Source of the DNA: Paractinoplanes lichenicola
GTDB taxonomy: Bacteria > Actinomycetota > Actinomycetes > Mycobacteriales > Micromonosporaceae
Length of the DNA: 64,000 bases
Assembly (NCBI RefSeq): GCF_016785085.1
Contig: NZ_JAENHO010000001.1
Coordinates: 1-64,000 of the forward strand
Reading direction: 5' to 3'
A model generated the notes under the pieces. It was not told the origin of the DNA, did no database searches, and saw only the letters and a program-made list of their open reading frames with translations. A program made the translations under genes and the position numbers. Of the stretch, positions 34,246 through 42,144 are shown piece by piece (positions within the stretch are counted from its first letter, which is position 1; each line of letters opens with the position of its first letter).

Positions 34246-34835
34246 AGCGGGGAGCCCAGCAGCACCCGCTCGCCTTCCGGGCCCGGCTCGTCCATCAGGC
34301 GCTTGGCGATGAACTCCATGTTTTGCTCCGGGCCGCGCAGGGCGTCGGTCGCCGCGCGGACGGCCTCGGGGGCGTCGGCGCCGTCGACCCGGGTGATGCC
34401 CTCCAGCAGCGACGGCAGCATCGACCGGCCGACCGGCAGCACCTGCTGGTCGGGGCCGGGCGGGGCGCCGAAGACGTGGGCCCGGGAGCCGCCCAGGCCC
34501 AGGATCGTCTTGCCCGCGCGGCCGCCGAAATAGATCATCGGGAAGCCGTCGGCTCCGACGGTCGGGCCCCAGCGCAGCGGGAGCAGGCCCCAGAAGAACT
34601 GGCCCGGCTCGTCGATCGTGCCCAGGTCACCGAAGTCGGTAAGGTGCCGCACGACCCGCTCGAGCCGCGCCGTGCGTTCCGCCCCGGCCAGGGTCTCGCC
34701 GGCCCGCTTGGCCGTGAGGAATTGCAACCCCAGCCCGACCTCCGACGTGTGCTTGCGCAGGGCGCCGGGCTCGATCTGCTGCAGCAGCATCTCCACTTTG
34801 GCATCGCTGATGTAGACGAAATACCGGAACGACAT
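34224..34835 (-). CDS. Conserved-looking hypothetical protein
   Basis: 203 residues beginning SFRYFVYISDAKVEMLLQQI; similar openings occur in actinomycete proteins of unknown function, but I cannot name the family with certainty. The protein is mixed alpha/beta with EPGQFFWGLLPLRWGPTV and PMIYFGGRAGKTILGLGGSR in the middle. The GGSRAHVFGAP stretch suggests it could bind a small molecule, which is a guess. GAGGGGG precedes ATG 34835. It is convergent with the kinase/chaperone operon and alone on its strand here, so any link to that operon is positional only. Confidence 0.6.
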   Translation of the reverse strand: MSFRYFVYISDAKVEMLLQQIEPGALRKHTSEVGLGLQFLTAKRAGETLAGAERTARLERVVRHLTDFGDLGTIDEPGQFFWGLLPLRWGPTVGADGFPMIYFGGRAGKTILGLGGSRAHVFGAPPGPDQQVLPVGRSMLPSLLEGITRVDGADAPEAVRAATDALRGPEQNMEFIAKRLMDEPGPEGERVLLGSPLYVALVD

Positions 34836-34908
34836 CCATCCCCCTCGGCGGCGACCCCGAGTATCCCATTCCCTGTCGACCCTCTTGGCCGCCGCCGGAG
34901 GAGAGCTG

Positions 34909-35667
34909 TCAGTCCAGGCTCATGTAGAGCCGCCGGCCGGCCGGCCGATAGCCGACCCGCTCGTAGACCCGCCACGAGTCCTCGCCGGACGCCTCCAGCC
35001 AGGCCAAATCCGCGCCCGCGGCGAACAGCCGCTCGGTGACGGCCGCGGTGATCGCCCCTGCCAGCCCCCGGCGCCGGTACGCCGGACGAACGCCGATGCC
35101 GCCGACCTCGCTGACCCCGTCGTTCGGGGCGACCGCGGTGCCACCGCCGGCGCAGGTGCCGTCGGCCGCGACGGCCATGATCGCCACCCCGCCCCGGGAC
35201 TGCGAGCGCAGCACCCGGGCAGCATCCTCGTCGGTGGCCGTCGGCTCGCCGCCGAAGGCCTCGTTCTGCGCGGCGACCATCGCCACCCGCTCCGGGTCGG
35301 CGTCCGGCTCGCGCACGGCGAACCCCGCCGGCACGACCGGGAGCGTCAGCGTGCCGGCCTCGCAGACGAGATATTCGTGCTGCTCCTCGACGCCGAACCC
35401 GGCCGCGGCCAGGAGCGCCTCGAGGCCCGGGGCGCAGTTGACGACATATTCCAGACGCGGCCGCCGACCGGCCGCGCGGAACGCCGCCACCAGCTCGGTG
35501 ACGTCGGCTTCGGTGACGGCCGCGCCGGGCCGCGGGCTGGCGTAGTTGATGTGCGGGCTGTCGGTGCTCGGGTCGAGCCCGAAGACGAACGGCCCGACCT
35601 CGGCCGCCGCCGGTCGACCGGACAGATTGGCCACGACGGACTGCTGAATACGAGAATCCAAGTTCAA
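34909..35667 (-). CDS. GNAT-family N-acetyltransferase
   Basis: 252 residues. The C-terminal half is a GNAT fold, with the acetyl-CoA pyrophosphate-binding stretch VGGIGVRPAYRRRGLAGAIT (R-R-R-G-L-A matches Q/RxxGxA) and the end SWRVYERVGYRPAG. The N-terminal 110 residues are a degenerate first GNAT repeat or lid. The start is uncertain: the frame reaches TTG 35667 with no Shine-Dalgarno; internal GTG codons nearby are alternatives. Substrate unknown. Solitary gene. Confidence 0.82.
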   Translation of the reverse strand: MNLDSRIQQSVVANLSGRPAAAEVGPFVFGLDPSTDSPHINYASPRPGAAVTEADVTELVAAFRAAGRRPRLEYVVNCAPGLEALLAAAGFGVEEQHEYLVCEAGTLTLPVVPAGFAVREPDADPERVAMVAAQNEAFGGEPTATDEDAARVLRSQSRGGVAIMAVAADGTCAGGGTAVAPNDGVSEVGGIGVRPAYRRRGLAGAITAAVTERLFAAGADLAWLEASGEDSWRVYERVGYRPAGRRLYMSLD

Positions 35668-35907
35668 GCTAGTGAGAACCCTCTGTGCGTTCGCGGACGA
35701 GACAAACGTCGGGCCGCCGCACCTGGCACCAAGTCAGGCGGCCGCTGGGTCCACCGAGATCACAGGCGTCATTCCCTCGAACAGAGCGCCGCACCCACCG
35801 TGCGGCCCCTGGAGGCTACCAGAACTTGGCCCATCCCCCTTCCGTTCGAGGAGAACACTGTGGACGAACGTCACGGGGAGGAGTTGCGATGAAACGCGTG
35901 TTCGAGG
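35668..35907. other. Intergenic stretch without recognisable gene
   Basis: Together with the short fragment that follows, this leaves about 405 bp between the GNAT gene and the GH43 gene. No frame here shows coding bias over more than 40 codons. AT content is locally higher near 35640-35700, which may hold the promoter of the GNAT gene. Nothing else seen. Confidence 0.4.
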
Positions 35908-36042
35908 CTGTCCGGCCTGGGCCGACGCGGTCGAGGGACCTTCGCGAAGGCGATCCTGGCCGCGTACGGGGAACTGGTTGTGACCTTGGTCGATCTGCCC
36001 GAGGTGGCGGCGGCGGTCGGGGGTGGCGGGCCGGCTGGGTGA
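35908..36042 (+). pseudogene. Fragment of a SAM-dependent O-methyltransferase
   Basis: One frame reads GRGTFAKAILAAYGELVVTL followed by VDLPEVAAAVGG and then stops at 36042. This is the motif-I region of plant/actinomycete O-methyltransferases (the usual form is VDVGGGxGTLLxxILxxxPxLxxxLxDLPxVV). Only about 40 residues remain, without start or C-terminal motifs. It therefore looks like the relic of a deleted gene. Confidence 0.55.
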
Positions 36043-36072
36043 GACCGGCTGGCGCTGCCCCGCCGTCGGGTG

Positions 36073-37512
36073 TCATCGAGGCGGTTCCGGCGTGAGCGGC
36101 TCGGCGGTGTACCAGTCGAACGCGGCCGTGCCGGCGGTGACATAGAGGCCGATCACGCGGCCCGTGAAGCCGGTGGCCACCTCGGTCGACAAATAACGGC
36201 CGTCCAGCTCGGCCAGGGGCGGGCCGTCGGCGACCCGGAACGCGATCAGATCCGGGGCCTGAAGCGCGTCGGCGGTGCGGGTCTCGACGGTCAGGTCGAT
36301 CGGGCCGGGCGGCACCGGCTGCTCAGCCACGACCTGACGCAACGGGCCGATCCGGGCCACCACCCGGGCCCGGCCGTCCGAGAGCTCCAGATCGTAGTGG
36401 TGGGCCTCGTCCAGGCGTACGGAGAGACCGGCCGTGGCCGTCCCCGGGTCGAGCCGGGTCGTGACGCGGGTGTCGTGATGCTGCTGGCGGCGGCCGAGGA
36501 ACGTGCAGCCGGGCCGGTCCAGGGTGTCACCGGTGGCGTGCAGGGTGAGCCAGCCGGGACGGTCCGTGAGCGACCATGAGTCGTCCGGCCGCCGGCGGGG
36601 AGAGACCCACTGCGGGGCCAGGGCAGCGGAGTCGAAGTCGTCGCGTTCCGCGGCCGGGGGCGGCCCGCTCGGCGACCCCACCTCGCCCATCTGGGGCCAG
36701 CCGTCGACCCACTGCACGCGGGCCAGGAACGTCTCGCGGCCGAGCACGTGGAAGGCGGGCGTCTTGCCCCTGGGCCGGGTGGCGAGCAGCACCATCCACC
36801 AAGTGCCTTCCGGATCCCGTACGAGGTCGGCATGGCCTGTGCTTTGGATCGGCTTGTCGGTGCTGCGGTGGGTGACCAACGGGTTGGCGGGGGCGGGCTC
36901 CCACGGGCCGAGCGGGGTGCGCGCCCGGGCCATGGCGACGGTGTGACCGCGCTCGGTGCCGCCCTCGGCGATCAGCAGATACCACCAGCCGCCGACCCGG
37001 TAGAGGTGCGGCGCCTCCGGATATTGCAGGCCGGTGCCCGCCCACGCCGGGAACGGGCCGTCGAGCACCTTGCCCGCGACGGGGTCGATCCGCGCGATCT
37101 GCGTGCCCGAGACCGCCGCCCAGCAGGTGCCGTCGTCGCCCCAGGCCAGGTCGGGGTCGATGCCGGGCAGATCGATCCAGACCGGCTCACTCCACGGGCC
37201 CTCGGGCCGCTCGGCCGTGACGATGAAATTGCCGCCGCCCGACACGTTGGTCGTGATGATCCAGAACCGGCCGTCGTGGTGCCGCAACGTCGGCGCGTAG
37301 ATGCCGCCCGACGCCTCGGTGTCGTCGGGCAGCGGCAGCTGGGACGGCCGGTCGAGGGCATTGCCGATCTGCCGCCAGTTGATCAGGTCGCGGCTGTGGA
37401 ACACCGGCACGCCCGGGAAGTATTCGAAACTGGAGCAGACCAGGTAGTAGTCCTCCCCCACCCGGCACACGCTCGGGTCCGGGTGGAAGCCCGGCAGGAC
37501 AGGGCGGCCCAT
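36073..37512 (-). CDS. Glycoside hydrolase family 43 (beta-xylosidase/arabinosidase type)
   Basis: 479 residues. Residues 5-300 form the five-bladed GH43 propeller, with the N-terminal catalytic base in PGFHPDPSVCRVGEDYYLVC, the pKa-modulating Asp in DPDLAWGDDG and the acid region in LQYPEAPHLYR. A C-terminal beta-sandwich of about 190 residues (AERDDFDSAALAPQW onward) is the accessory domain found in family 43 xylosidases. No signal peptide, so it cleaves imported xylo- or arabino-oligosaccharides in the cytosol. Its ATG overlaps the stop of the CE7 esterase gene (TGATG), giving a deacetylation-plus-hydrolysis pair. Confidence 0.9.
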   Translation of the reverse strand: MGRPVLPGFHPDPSVCRVGEDYYLVCSSFEYFPGVPVFHSRDLINWRQIGNALDRPSQLPLPDDTEASGGIYAPTLRHHDGRFWIITTNVSGGGNFIVTAERPEGPWSEPVWIDLPGIDPDLAWGDDGTCWAAVSGTQIARIDPVAGKVLDGPFPAWAGTGLQYPEAPHLYRVGGWWYLLIAEGGTERGHTVAMARARTPLGPWEPAPANPLVTHRSTDKPIQSTGHADLVRDPEGTWWMVLLATRPRGKTPAFHVLGRETFLARVQWVDGWPQMGEVGSPSGPPPAAERDDFDSAALAPQWVSPRRRPDDSWSLTDRPGWLTLHATGDTLDRPGCTFLGRRQQHHDTRVTTRLDPGTATAGLSVRLDEAHHYDLELSDGRARVVARIGPLRQVVAEQPVPPGPIDLTVETRTADALQAPDLIAFRVADGPPLAELDGRYLSTEVATGFTGRVIGLYVTAGTAAFDWYTAEPLTPEPPR

Positions 37513-38471
37513 CAGAGCCGGCCGCGCAGGAACTCCAGGGCGCGGGCCTCGTCGAGGATGCCGCCGCCCTCGTGGCCGTTGAACTCCCAGACCTCGATCT
37601 CCTTCTCGCCCCCGTATTCGTGGAAGGCGCCGAACACGGTGGACGGCGGGCACACGGTGTCGCGCAGCGCGGCCGAGAACAGGGCGGGCGCGGCCGCGCG
37701 GGCGGCGAAGTTCACGCCGTCGAAGAAGGCCAGCGTGCGGCGTACGGGCTCGACCTCTGTCCGGTGCACGACGAGATAGTCGATGATTTCCTTGTACGGA
37801 TACGACTCCGTCACCTGCAGCGCGCGCGGGAAGTCGCACAGGAACGGCACGAACGCGACCGCCGCGGCCAGGTCGTCCCGCAACCCGGCGACGGCGAGCG
37901 CGTTGCCGCCGCCCTGACTGCCACCGAGCACCGCGATCCGGGAATTGTCGACCACGTCGAGGCTGCGCGCGGCGTCCACGGCCCGGACGGCGTCGGTGAA
38001 CATGCGCCGGTAGTAGTAGGTGGCCGGGTCGAGGATGCCGCGCGTCATGACACCCGGAACCTGCGGCTGCGAGGGCGCCTCGTCCGGGGTGTCGCCGAGG
38101 CTCCAGCCCGAGCCCTGGCCCCGCGTGTCCATCTGCAGATGCGCGAACCCGGCCGAGGCCCAAAGCAGGTTTTCCAGGGCGTGGCCGCGACCACCGCCGT
38201 ACCCGACGAACTGGACCACGGCGGGCAGCGGACCGGTGGCGTGGGCGGGCACCCGCAGCCAGGCCCGCACATCCTGACCCGCGAAGCCCCGGAACGTCAC
38301 GTCGTACGTGGTGATGGTCTCGAGGTTAGTGGCGACCTCTTGCAGGCGCACGTCGACATCGTGCTTGGCCGCCTCGGCGAGGGTCTCGGCCCAGAACTCG
38401 TCAAACCCGTCGGGGGCTTTCTGGCTGCTGCGATAGGTGGCGAGCTGATCCGGGGAGAGGTCGGTGAGCAC
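37512..38471 (-). CDS. Acetylxylan esterase / cephalosporin-C deacetylase (CE7)
   Basis: 319 residues from GTG 38471 (GGAGGAA 8 nt upstream), the exact CE7 length. Alpha/beta-hydrolase features: the family motif RGQGSGWS, nucleophile Ser in LGGSQGGGNALA, the Asp region ALRDTVCPPSTVFGAF and the catalytic His in FNGHEGGG. CE7 enzymes remove acetyl groups from short xylo-oligosaccharides and related esters inside the cell. It is coupled to the GH43 gene, which then cleaves the deacetylated sugars. Regulation is not visible in the upstream 60 bp. Confidence 0.9.
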   Translation of the reverse strand: MLTDLSPDQLATYRSSQKAPDGFDEFWAETLAEAAKHDVDVRLQEVATNLETITTYDVTFRGFAGQDVRAWLRVPAHATGPLPAVVQFVGYGGGRGHALENLLWASAGFAHLQMDTRGQGSGWSLGDTPDEAPSQPQVPGVMTRGILDPATYYYRRMFTDAVRAVDAARSLDVVDNSRIAVLGGSQGGGNALAVAGLRDDLAAAVAFVPFLCDFPRALQVTESYPYKEIIDYLVVHRTEVEPVRRTLAFFDGVNFAARAAAPALFSAALRDTVCPPSTVFGAFHEYGGEKEIEVWEFNGHEGGGILDEARALEFLRGRL

Positions 38472-38962
38472 AGTGATCGTTCCTCCGTGGGGTCCGGCAG
38501 ACGAGCGGGTGATCGCCCGGCTCGATCCTGGCACGGCTCAGCGCTCGGGGGTGTCACCGTTTCCCGACAAGCGGCCCCCGTACGACTCAGCGTCGTCGAG
38601 CCAACCCGGCTGATCCGCAGTCGGCGCGTCCCATTCCATCGCTCTCGCCGCGCGGTGGCCCGCCGCGCCCCATCTGGCCGCGGGTCCCCACGCGTCACCG
38701 TTACTCGGCCCGCTGTAGTGACGGAAGCCGGACATCGCCGTCCACCGCCGTCGCCGTCCGCCGAGTCCTGACGTGATCCCGGGCCGCCCTCTTCCGGCAT
38801 CCTAGGAGGCTAGTCTGGTTCGCTTTGGGCCGCCGCACAGACGCGAGTGCTAAAGGCGTCCTCCGCAGGAGGTCACGGCGCCTCGCGGCCGCCGGGCAGG
38901 GGCTCTCTCACCACTCGGGACGGGGAAACCGGGGATCGACGGGTCTTGGTTAGCGTTCGGAC
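38472..38962. other. 490-bp region with a possible small gene and a structured leader
   Basis: A minus-strand frame (38538-38735) is listed separately. From about 38820 to the flavoprotein start the sequence has several nested complements, including TCCTCC/GGAGG around GCA at 38861-38872 and CGCGAG/CTCGCG at 38842-38887, then GACGGGGAAACCGGGG. This could be a structured 5' leader or degenerate riboswitch. I cannot assign it to a class. Confidence 0.3.
38538..38735 (-). CDS. Possible 65-residue protein upstream of the CE7 gene
   Basis: The frame from ATG 38735 encodes a hydrophilic 65-residue protein (SGFRHYSGPSNGDAWGPAAR at the start). Third-position GC is only moderate, and no clear Shine-Dalgarno is seen. 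It would lie 66 bp upstream of the esterase on the same strand. No family recognised, and it may be a chance frame. Confidence 0.25.
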   Translation of the reverse strand: MSGFRHYSGPSNGDAWGPAARWGAAGHRAARAMEWDAPTADQPGWLDDAESYGGRLSGNGDTPER

Positions 38963-40024
38963 ATGAGAGTGGCTGTGGTGGGTGGCGGCGTGGTCGGGCT
39001 GTCGACGACGTTGGCGCTGGTCGAGCGTGGGATCGACGTGACGTGCTTCGAGCCGGCGGCGCCGATGGCGAAACGGTCGGCCGGGGAGACGCGCATCTTT
39101 CGGCACGCCCACGCCTATCCCGACATGGTCGAGCTGGCGACCGAGTCGGGGCGGCTCTACGCGGGGTGGAGCGAGCGGGCCGGCGTGCCGTTGATCGACG
39201 TGGTCAGCACCGTCGTGAGTGGCGGGCCCGTCGAGGCGTGGGCCGCCGCCATGGCTGAGGTGGGCGCCCTGCATGAGGTAGTCGACAAACAGCCGGAGCA
39301 GCTTCGGTTGCCGGCCGCCCGGATCGATGGGCCGTCGCTCGTGGATCCGGCGGGTGGGGCGATTCGGGTCGACCGGATCCGGACGTTTCTGCTCGACGCG
39401 ATCGGCAACCGCGTGCGGCGAGCCACGGTCGAAAGCGTCGAAGAATCCGGCGGCCGAGTCCGGGTCCGCTTCAGCGCGAACGACCTCGCCGATTCACTCG
39501 GCACGGCCTCGGACGCCGGCGTGGACGAGTTCGATGCGGTGGTTGTTTGTGCGGGGGCGGGGACAGCCGGGCTCACCGCAGGGCTGGGGCTGGCGGTTCC
39601 CGATCGGCTGGAGCATCACGTGCGGTTCAGTTTTCCGGTGCGGGCCGACATGAAGGGGCCGATGCCTTGCTGGATCAACTCGGACTCCTATCAGCATCTG
39701 ACCACGGCGGGTACGTGGGCGGTCGGCTATGACGTCGAGGCAGCGGACGTTGCCTGGGAGTTGGGGACGGAGGTGGCCGAGCGGAATTCGCGGGCGGCGG
39801 TCGTCGACTACGTGACCCGGGAGCTGCCGGGGCTCGAGCCGCGGATCGTGGATCGGCTCTACTGCAGCAACAATCTCGGGCTGAGTGACGGCTTCCGCTT
39901 TTTGCGCAGCGGGGCGGTCCTCACCGCGTACGGGGAAAATCTCTTCAAGTTTGCCCCGCTGCTCGGCGAGTGGTTGGCGAAGGCCGCGATCGACGGATCC
40001 ACCCCGGCTCATGCGGGTCCCTAA
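38963..40024 (+). CDS. FAD-dependent amine oxidase, sarcosine-oxidase-like
   Basis: 353 residues of the DAO/glycine-oxidase superfamily. The dinucleotide fold is VAVVGGGVVGLSTTLALVER, ending in an acidic residue (FEP). GETRIFRHAHAYPDM matches the flavin-contacting segment of monomeric sarcosine/N-methyltryptophan oxidases. LYCSNNLGLSDGF has Cys where MSOX attaches FAD covalently, and ENLFKFAPLLGEWLA is the C-terminal FAD motif. It would oxidise an N-methyl or secondary amine, yielding H2O2. Substrate unknown. Possible structured leader upstream. It is followed by carbonic anhydrase 27 bp later. Confidence 0.85.
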   Translation: MRVAVVGGGVVGLSTTLALVERGIDVTCFEPAAPMAKRSAGETRIFRHAHAYPDMVELATESGRLYAGWSERAGVPLIDVVSTVVSGGPVEAWAAAMAEVGALHEVVDKQPEQLRLPAARIDGPSLVDPAGGAIRVDRIRTFLLDAIGNRVRRATVESVEESGGRVRVRFSANDLADSLGTASDAGVDEFDAVVVCAGAGTAGLTAGLGLAVPDRLEHHVRFSFPVRADMKGPMPCWINSDSYQHLTTAGTWAVGYDVEAADVAWELGTEVAERNSRAAVVDYVTRELPGLEPRIVDRLYCSNNLGLSDGFRFLRSGAVLTAYGENLFKFAPLLGEWLAKAAIDGSTPAHAGP

Positions 40025-40051
40025 TCCCTACGAGGTGAGTAGGGTTGGGTC

Positions 40052-40549
40052 ATGAGTGTGACCGACGAACTTCTGGTTAATGCGGAGCACTACGCCGCGG
40101 CGTTCGACAAAGGGGAACTGCCGCTGCCGCCGGCCAAGCACGTCGCCGTCGTAGCGTGCATGGATGCGCGGCTCAACCCGTACGGGCTGCTCGGTCTGGC
40201 CGAGGGGGACGCCCATGTGATCCGCAACGCGGGCGGGGTGATCACGGCCGATCAGTTGCGGAGCCTGGCCATCAGTCAGCGGCTGCTGGGCACGACCGAG
40301 ATCATTCTGATTCATCACACCGGGTGCGGGATGCTGACCTTCACCGACGACGAGTTCAAGGCGGCGATCCAGGCCGAGACCGGGATCAAGCCCGCGTGGG
40401 CGGCCGAGGCGTTCCCCGATCTCGACGAGGACGTACGGCAGTCGGTGCGCCGGATCCTCGACGATCCGTTCATTCCGGTGAAGGACTCGGTGCGCGGGTT
40501 CGTCTACGAGGTCGAGACCGGGCGGCTGCGCGAGGTCAAGCAGGGCTGA
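40052..40549 (+). CDS. Beta-class carbonic anhydrase
   Basis: 165 residues with zinc ligands Cys in ACMDARL (CxDxR) and His/Cys in IHHTGCGML (HxxC), the beta-CA signature. Between them, HVIRNAGGVITADQLRSL is also characteristic. It interconverts CO2 and bicarbonate in the cytosol. The short length (about 165) matches the small actinobacterial subgroup. A CCCTAC/GTAGGG inverted repeat (40026-40044) lies just before the start and may regulate it or weakly terminate the flavoprotein transcript. The end overlaps the convergent TetR gene by 14 bp. Confidence 0.92.
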   Translation: MSVTDELLVNAEHYAAAFDKGELPLPPAKHVAVVACMDARLNPYGLLGLAEGDAHVIRNAGGVITADQLRSLAISQRLLGTTEIILIHHTGCGMLTFTDDEFKAAIQAETGIKPAWAAEAFPDLDEDVRQSVRRILDDPFIPVKDSVRGFVYEVETGRLREVKQG

Positions 40550-41093
40550 TTCCGGCGACCGTCAGGTGCAGGAGGCGGTCGGCCTCGGTGGCGGCGTGCG
40601 GGTGGTGTTCGGTGGCCAGGGCGATGCCGGTGACCAGGTTGAGCAGGTCGGTGATGGTGACGCCGGGGGTCAGACAGGGCGCCGCTCGGTGGGTCAGGGG
40701 GGTGCCGGCCGCGGTCAGGCGGGCTGTGGCGCAGTGTTCGTGCGGTTCGCCGGGGGCCGCGGTGTGGTCGCGGTTGAGGGCCTCGGCCAGGCCGCGCGTG
40801 GTGGCGGCGAACCGCAGCACGCCGCCCAGCCAGTCGAGCAGGGCGGCCCGGGCGTCGGGGTGTTCGGCCAGGTCGCGGGCGTGGTCGGCGAGCGTGTCTA
40901 TCTGCTTGCGGAAGACCGCCTCGAGCAGGGCATGCCGGGTCGGGAAGTGCCGGCGAGCGGTGCCCGAGCCGACCCCGGCCGTGCGCGCGATCTGTTCCAG
41001 GGACGCGTCGGCGCCCTCGGCGGCGATCGCCTCCTCGGCCACGGCCAGCAGCAACGCGTAGTTGCGGCGGGCGTCGGCGCGCTGGCCGGTCAT
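40536..41093 (-). CDS. TetR-family regulator divergent from the NmrA-like gene
   Basis: 185 residues from ATG 41093 (GAGGAG 5 nt upstream; GTG 41096 is too close). N-terminal helix-turn-helix: SLEQIARTAGVGSGTARRHF, then PTRHALLEAVF. The C-terminal domain is the SBP/AcrR type typical of regulators next to NAD(P)-dependent oxidoreductases (TRGLAEALNRDHTAAPGE; LLNLVTGIALATE). It probably represses itself and the divergent NmrA-like gene through the palindrome between them. Ligand unknown. Confidence 0.88.
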   Translation of the reverse strand: MTGQRADARRNYALLLAVAEEAIAAEGADASLEQIARTAGVGSGTARRHFPTRHALLEAVFRKQIDTLADHARDLAEHPDARAALLDWLGGVLRFAATTRGLAEALNRDHTAAPGEPHEHCATARLTAAGTPLTHRAAPCLTPGVTITDLLNLVTGIALATEHHPHAATEADRLLHLTVAGISPA

Positions 41094-41147
41094 CACGTCT
41101 CCTCACGGTTGCCAAGTGGCGGGGTCCGCCGTATCTTAGCGGCACGG

Positions 41148-41168
41148 AAACGGCGGGGGTCGCCGTTT
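41148..41168. promoter_or_regulatory. TetR operator candidate
   Basis: AAACGGCG and CGCCGTTT are perfect 8-bp arms around a 5-bp spacer (GGGGT). The palindrome lies in the 88 bp between the divergent TetR and NmrA-like starts and ends just before the latter's Shine-Dalgarno. An overlapping CCGCCGT/ACGGCGG pair (41126-41132, 41150-41156) may give a second site. Confidence 0.6.
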
Positions 41169-41181
41169 GGGGAGGCGAGAG

Positions 41182-42087
41182 ATGACCGCGCCGGTTCTGG
41201 TGGTGGGCTCCACGGGTCAGCAGGGTGGGGCGGCCGCTCGCGCGCTGCTGCTGGCAAACATTCCCGTACGGGCGTTGGTGCGTGATCCGGCGACGGAGCG
41301 GGCGCGGGCCGTCGCCGAACTGGGGGCCGAGCTTGTCACCGGCGACCTGAAGGACCGTGACTCGCTGCTCGCGGCGGCGCGCGGGGCTCGAGCCGTCTTC
41401 TCGGTGCAGATGGCCGAAATCGTCGACGGAGCCTTCGACTTCGACGGCGAATTGCGGCAGGCCGTCAATCTCATCGGGGCCGCCCGAGCCGCGGAGGTGC
41501 CGCAATTCGTGCACACGTCGGTGTCGGGATCGGATCGGCTCGCTACCGCGCCGGGGCACGAAACGGGACGGTGGAAGGCGCTCGAACCGTACTACGCGGC
41601 CAAGAAAGGCATCGAGGACCGCGTACGGGAAGCGGGTTTTCCACGTTGGACGCTCATCAAGCCGGGATTCTTCATGGAGAACTTCCGGCTCGACGCGTCC
41701 TATCTGATGCCGCGCGGGGTGGCGGGCGGCATCGTGACGGTGCTCAAGCCGTCGACCCGGTTGTCGCTGGTGGCGGTGCACGACATCGGCGTCACGGCGG
41801 CGGCGGCCGTGGCCGAGCCGGAGCGGTTCCATCGGGTCGAGCTCGAACTGGCCAGTGATTATCTGCCGATGACGGCGATTGCCGAGACGCTGGGAAGGGC
41901 GCTCGGTGCCCCGCTGAGCGCGCCCGACATGACCGAGGCGGAGGCGCTCGAGGCGGGAATGCCGGCGTACGCGGGGCTTTCGATGGAATTGATGAATCTG
42001 GCGGGGCAGCCGGCCCGGCCCGAATTCGCGCGGGCGCTCGGCATTCCGCTCACGTCGTTCGAGGCGTGGACGCGGAACGGGCTGTGA
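41182..42087 (+). CDS. NmrA-like NAD(P)-binding protein
   Basis: 301 residues from ATG 41182 with GGAGG 6 nt upstream. Rossmann start VLVVGSTGQQGGAAARALL, then VRALVRDP and ELVTGDLKDRDSLLAA. YYAAKKGIEDRVREAGFPRW carries the atypical SDR Tyr/Lys-like pair, and LIKPGFFMENF is characteristic of NmrA/HSCARG proteins. These sense NAD(P) redox state or act as quinone/isoflavone reductases. Control by the divergent TetR gene is likely. A strong terminator follows. Confidence 0.88.
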   Translation: MTAPVLVVGSTGQQGGAAARALLLANIPVRALVRDPATERARAVAELGAELVTGDLKDRDSLLAAARGARAVFSVQMAEIVDGAFDFDGELRQAVNLIGAARAAEVPQFVHTSVSGSDRLATAPGHETGRWKALEPYYAAKKGIEDRVREAGFPRWTLIKPGFFMENFRLDASYLMPRGVAGGIVTVLKPSTRLSLVAVHDIGVTAAAAVAEPERFHRVELELASDYLPMTAIAETLGRALGAPLSAPDMTEAEALEAGMPAYAGLSMELMNLAGQPARPEFARALGIPLTSFEAWTRNGL

Positions 42088-42090
42088 GAT

Positions 42091-42141
42091 AACGGCCTCC
42101 CCCGCCTACGACCGAATCGAGTCGCAGGCGGGGTCGCCGTT
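42091..42141. terminator. Bidirectional terminator between convergent genes
   Basis: A 51-nt near-symmetric hairpin: outer arms AACGGC (42091-42096) and GCCGTT (42136-42141), inner arms CCCCGCCT and AGGCGGGG, then CGAC/GTCG around CGAATCGA. It lies exactly between the stops of the NmrA-like and RCC1-repeat genes and can serve both strands. Confidence 0.85.
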
Positions 42142-42144
42142 GGG

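Noticed and set aside
38538..38735. Small frame as an antitoxin or leader peptide
   Set aside because: No family, weak start signal and moderate coding bias; listed only as a low-confidence gene.
40026..40044. CCCTAC/GTAGGG inverted repeat as a strong terminator
   Set aside because: Only a 6-bp stem with a 7-nt loop and no T-tract; it may equally be an operator before the carbonic anhydrase gene.
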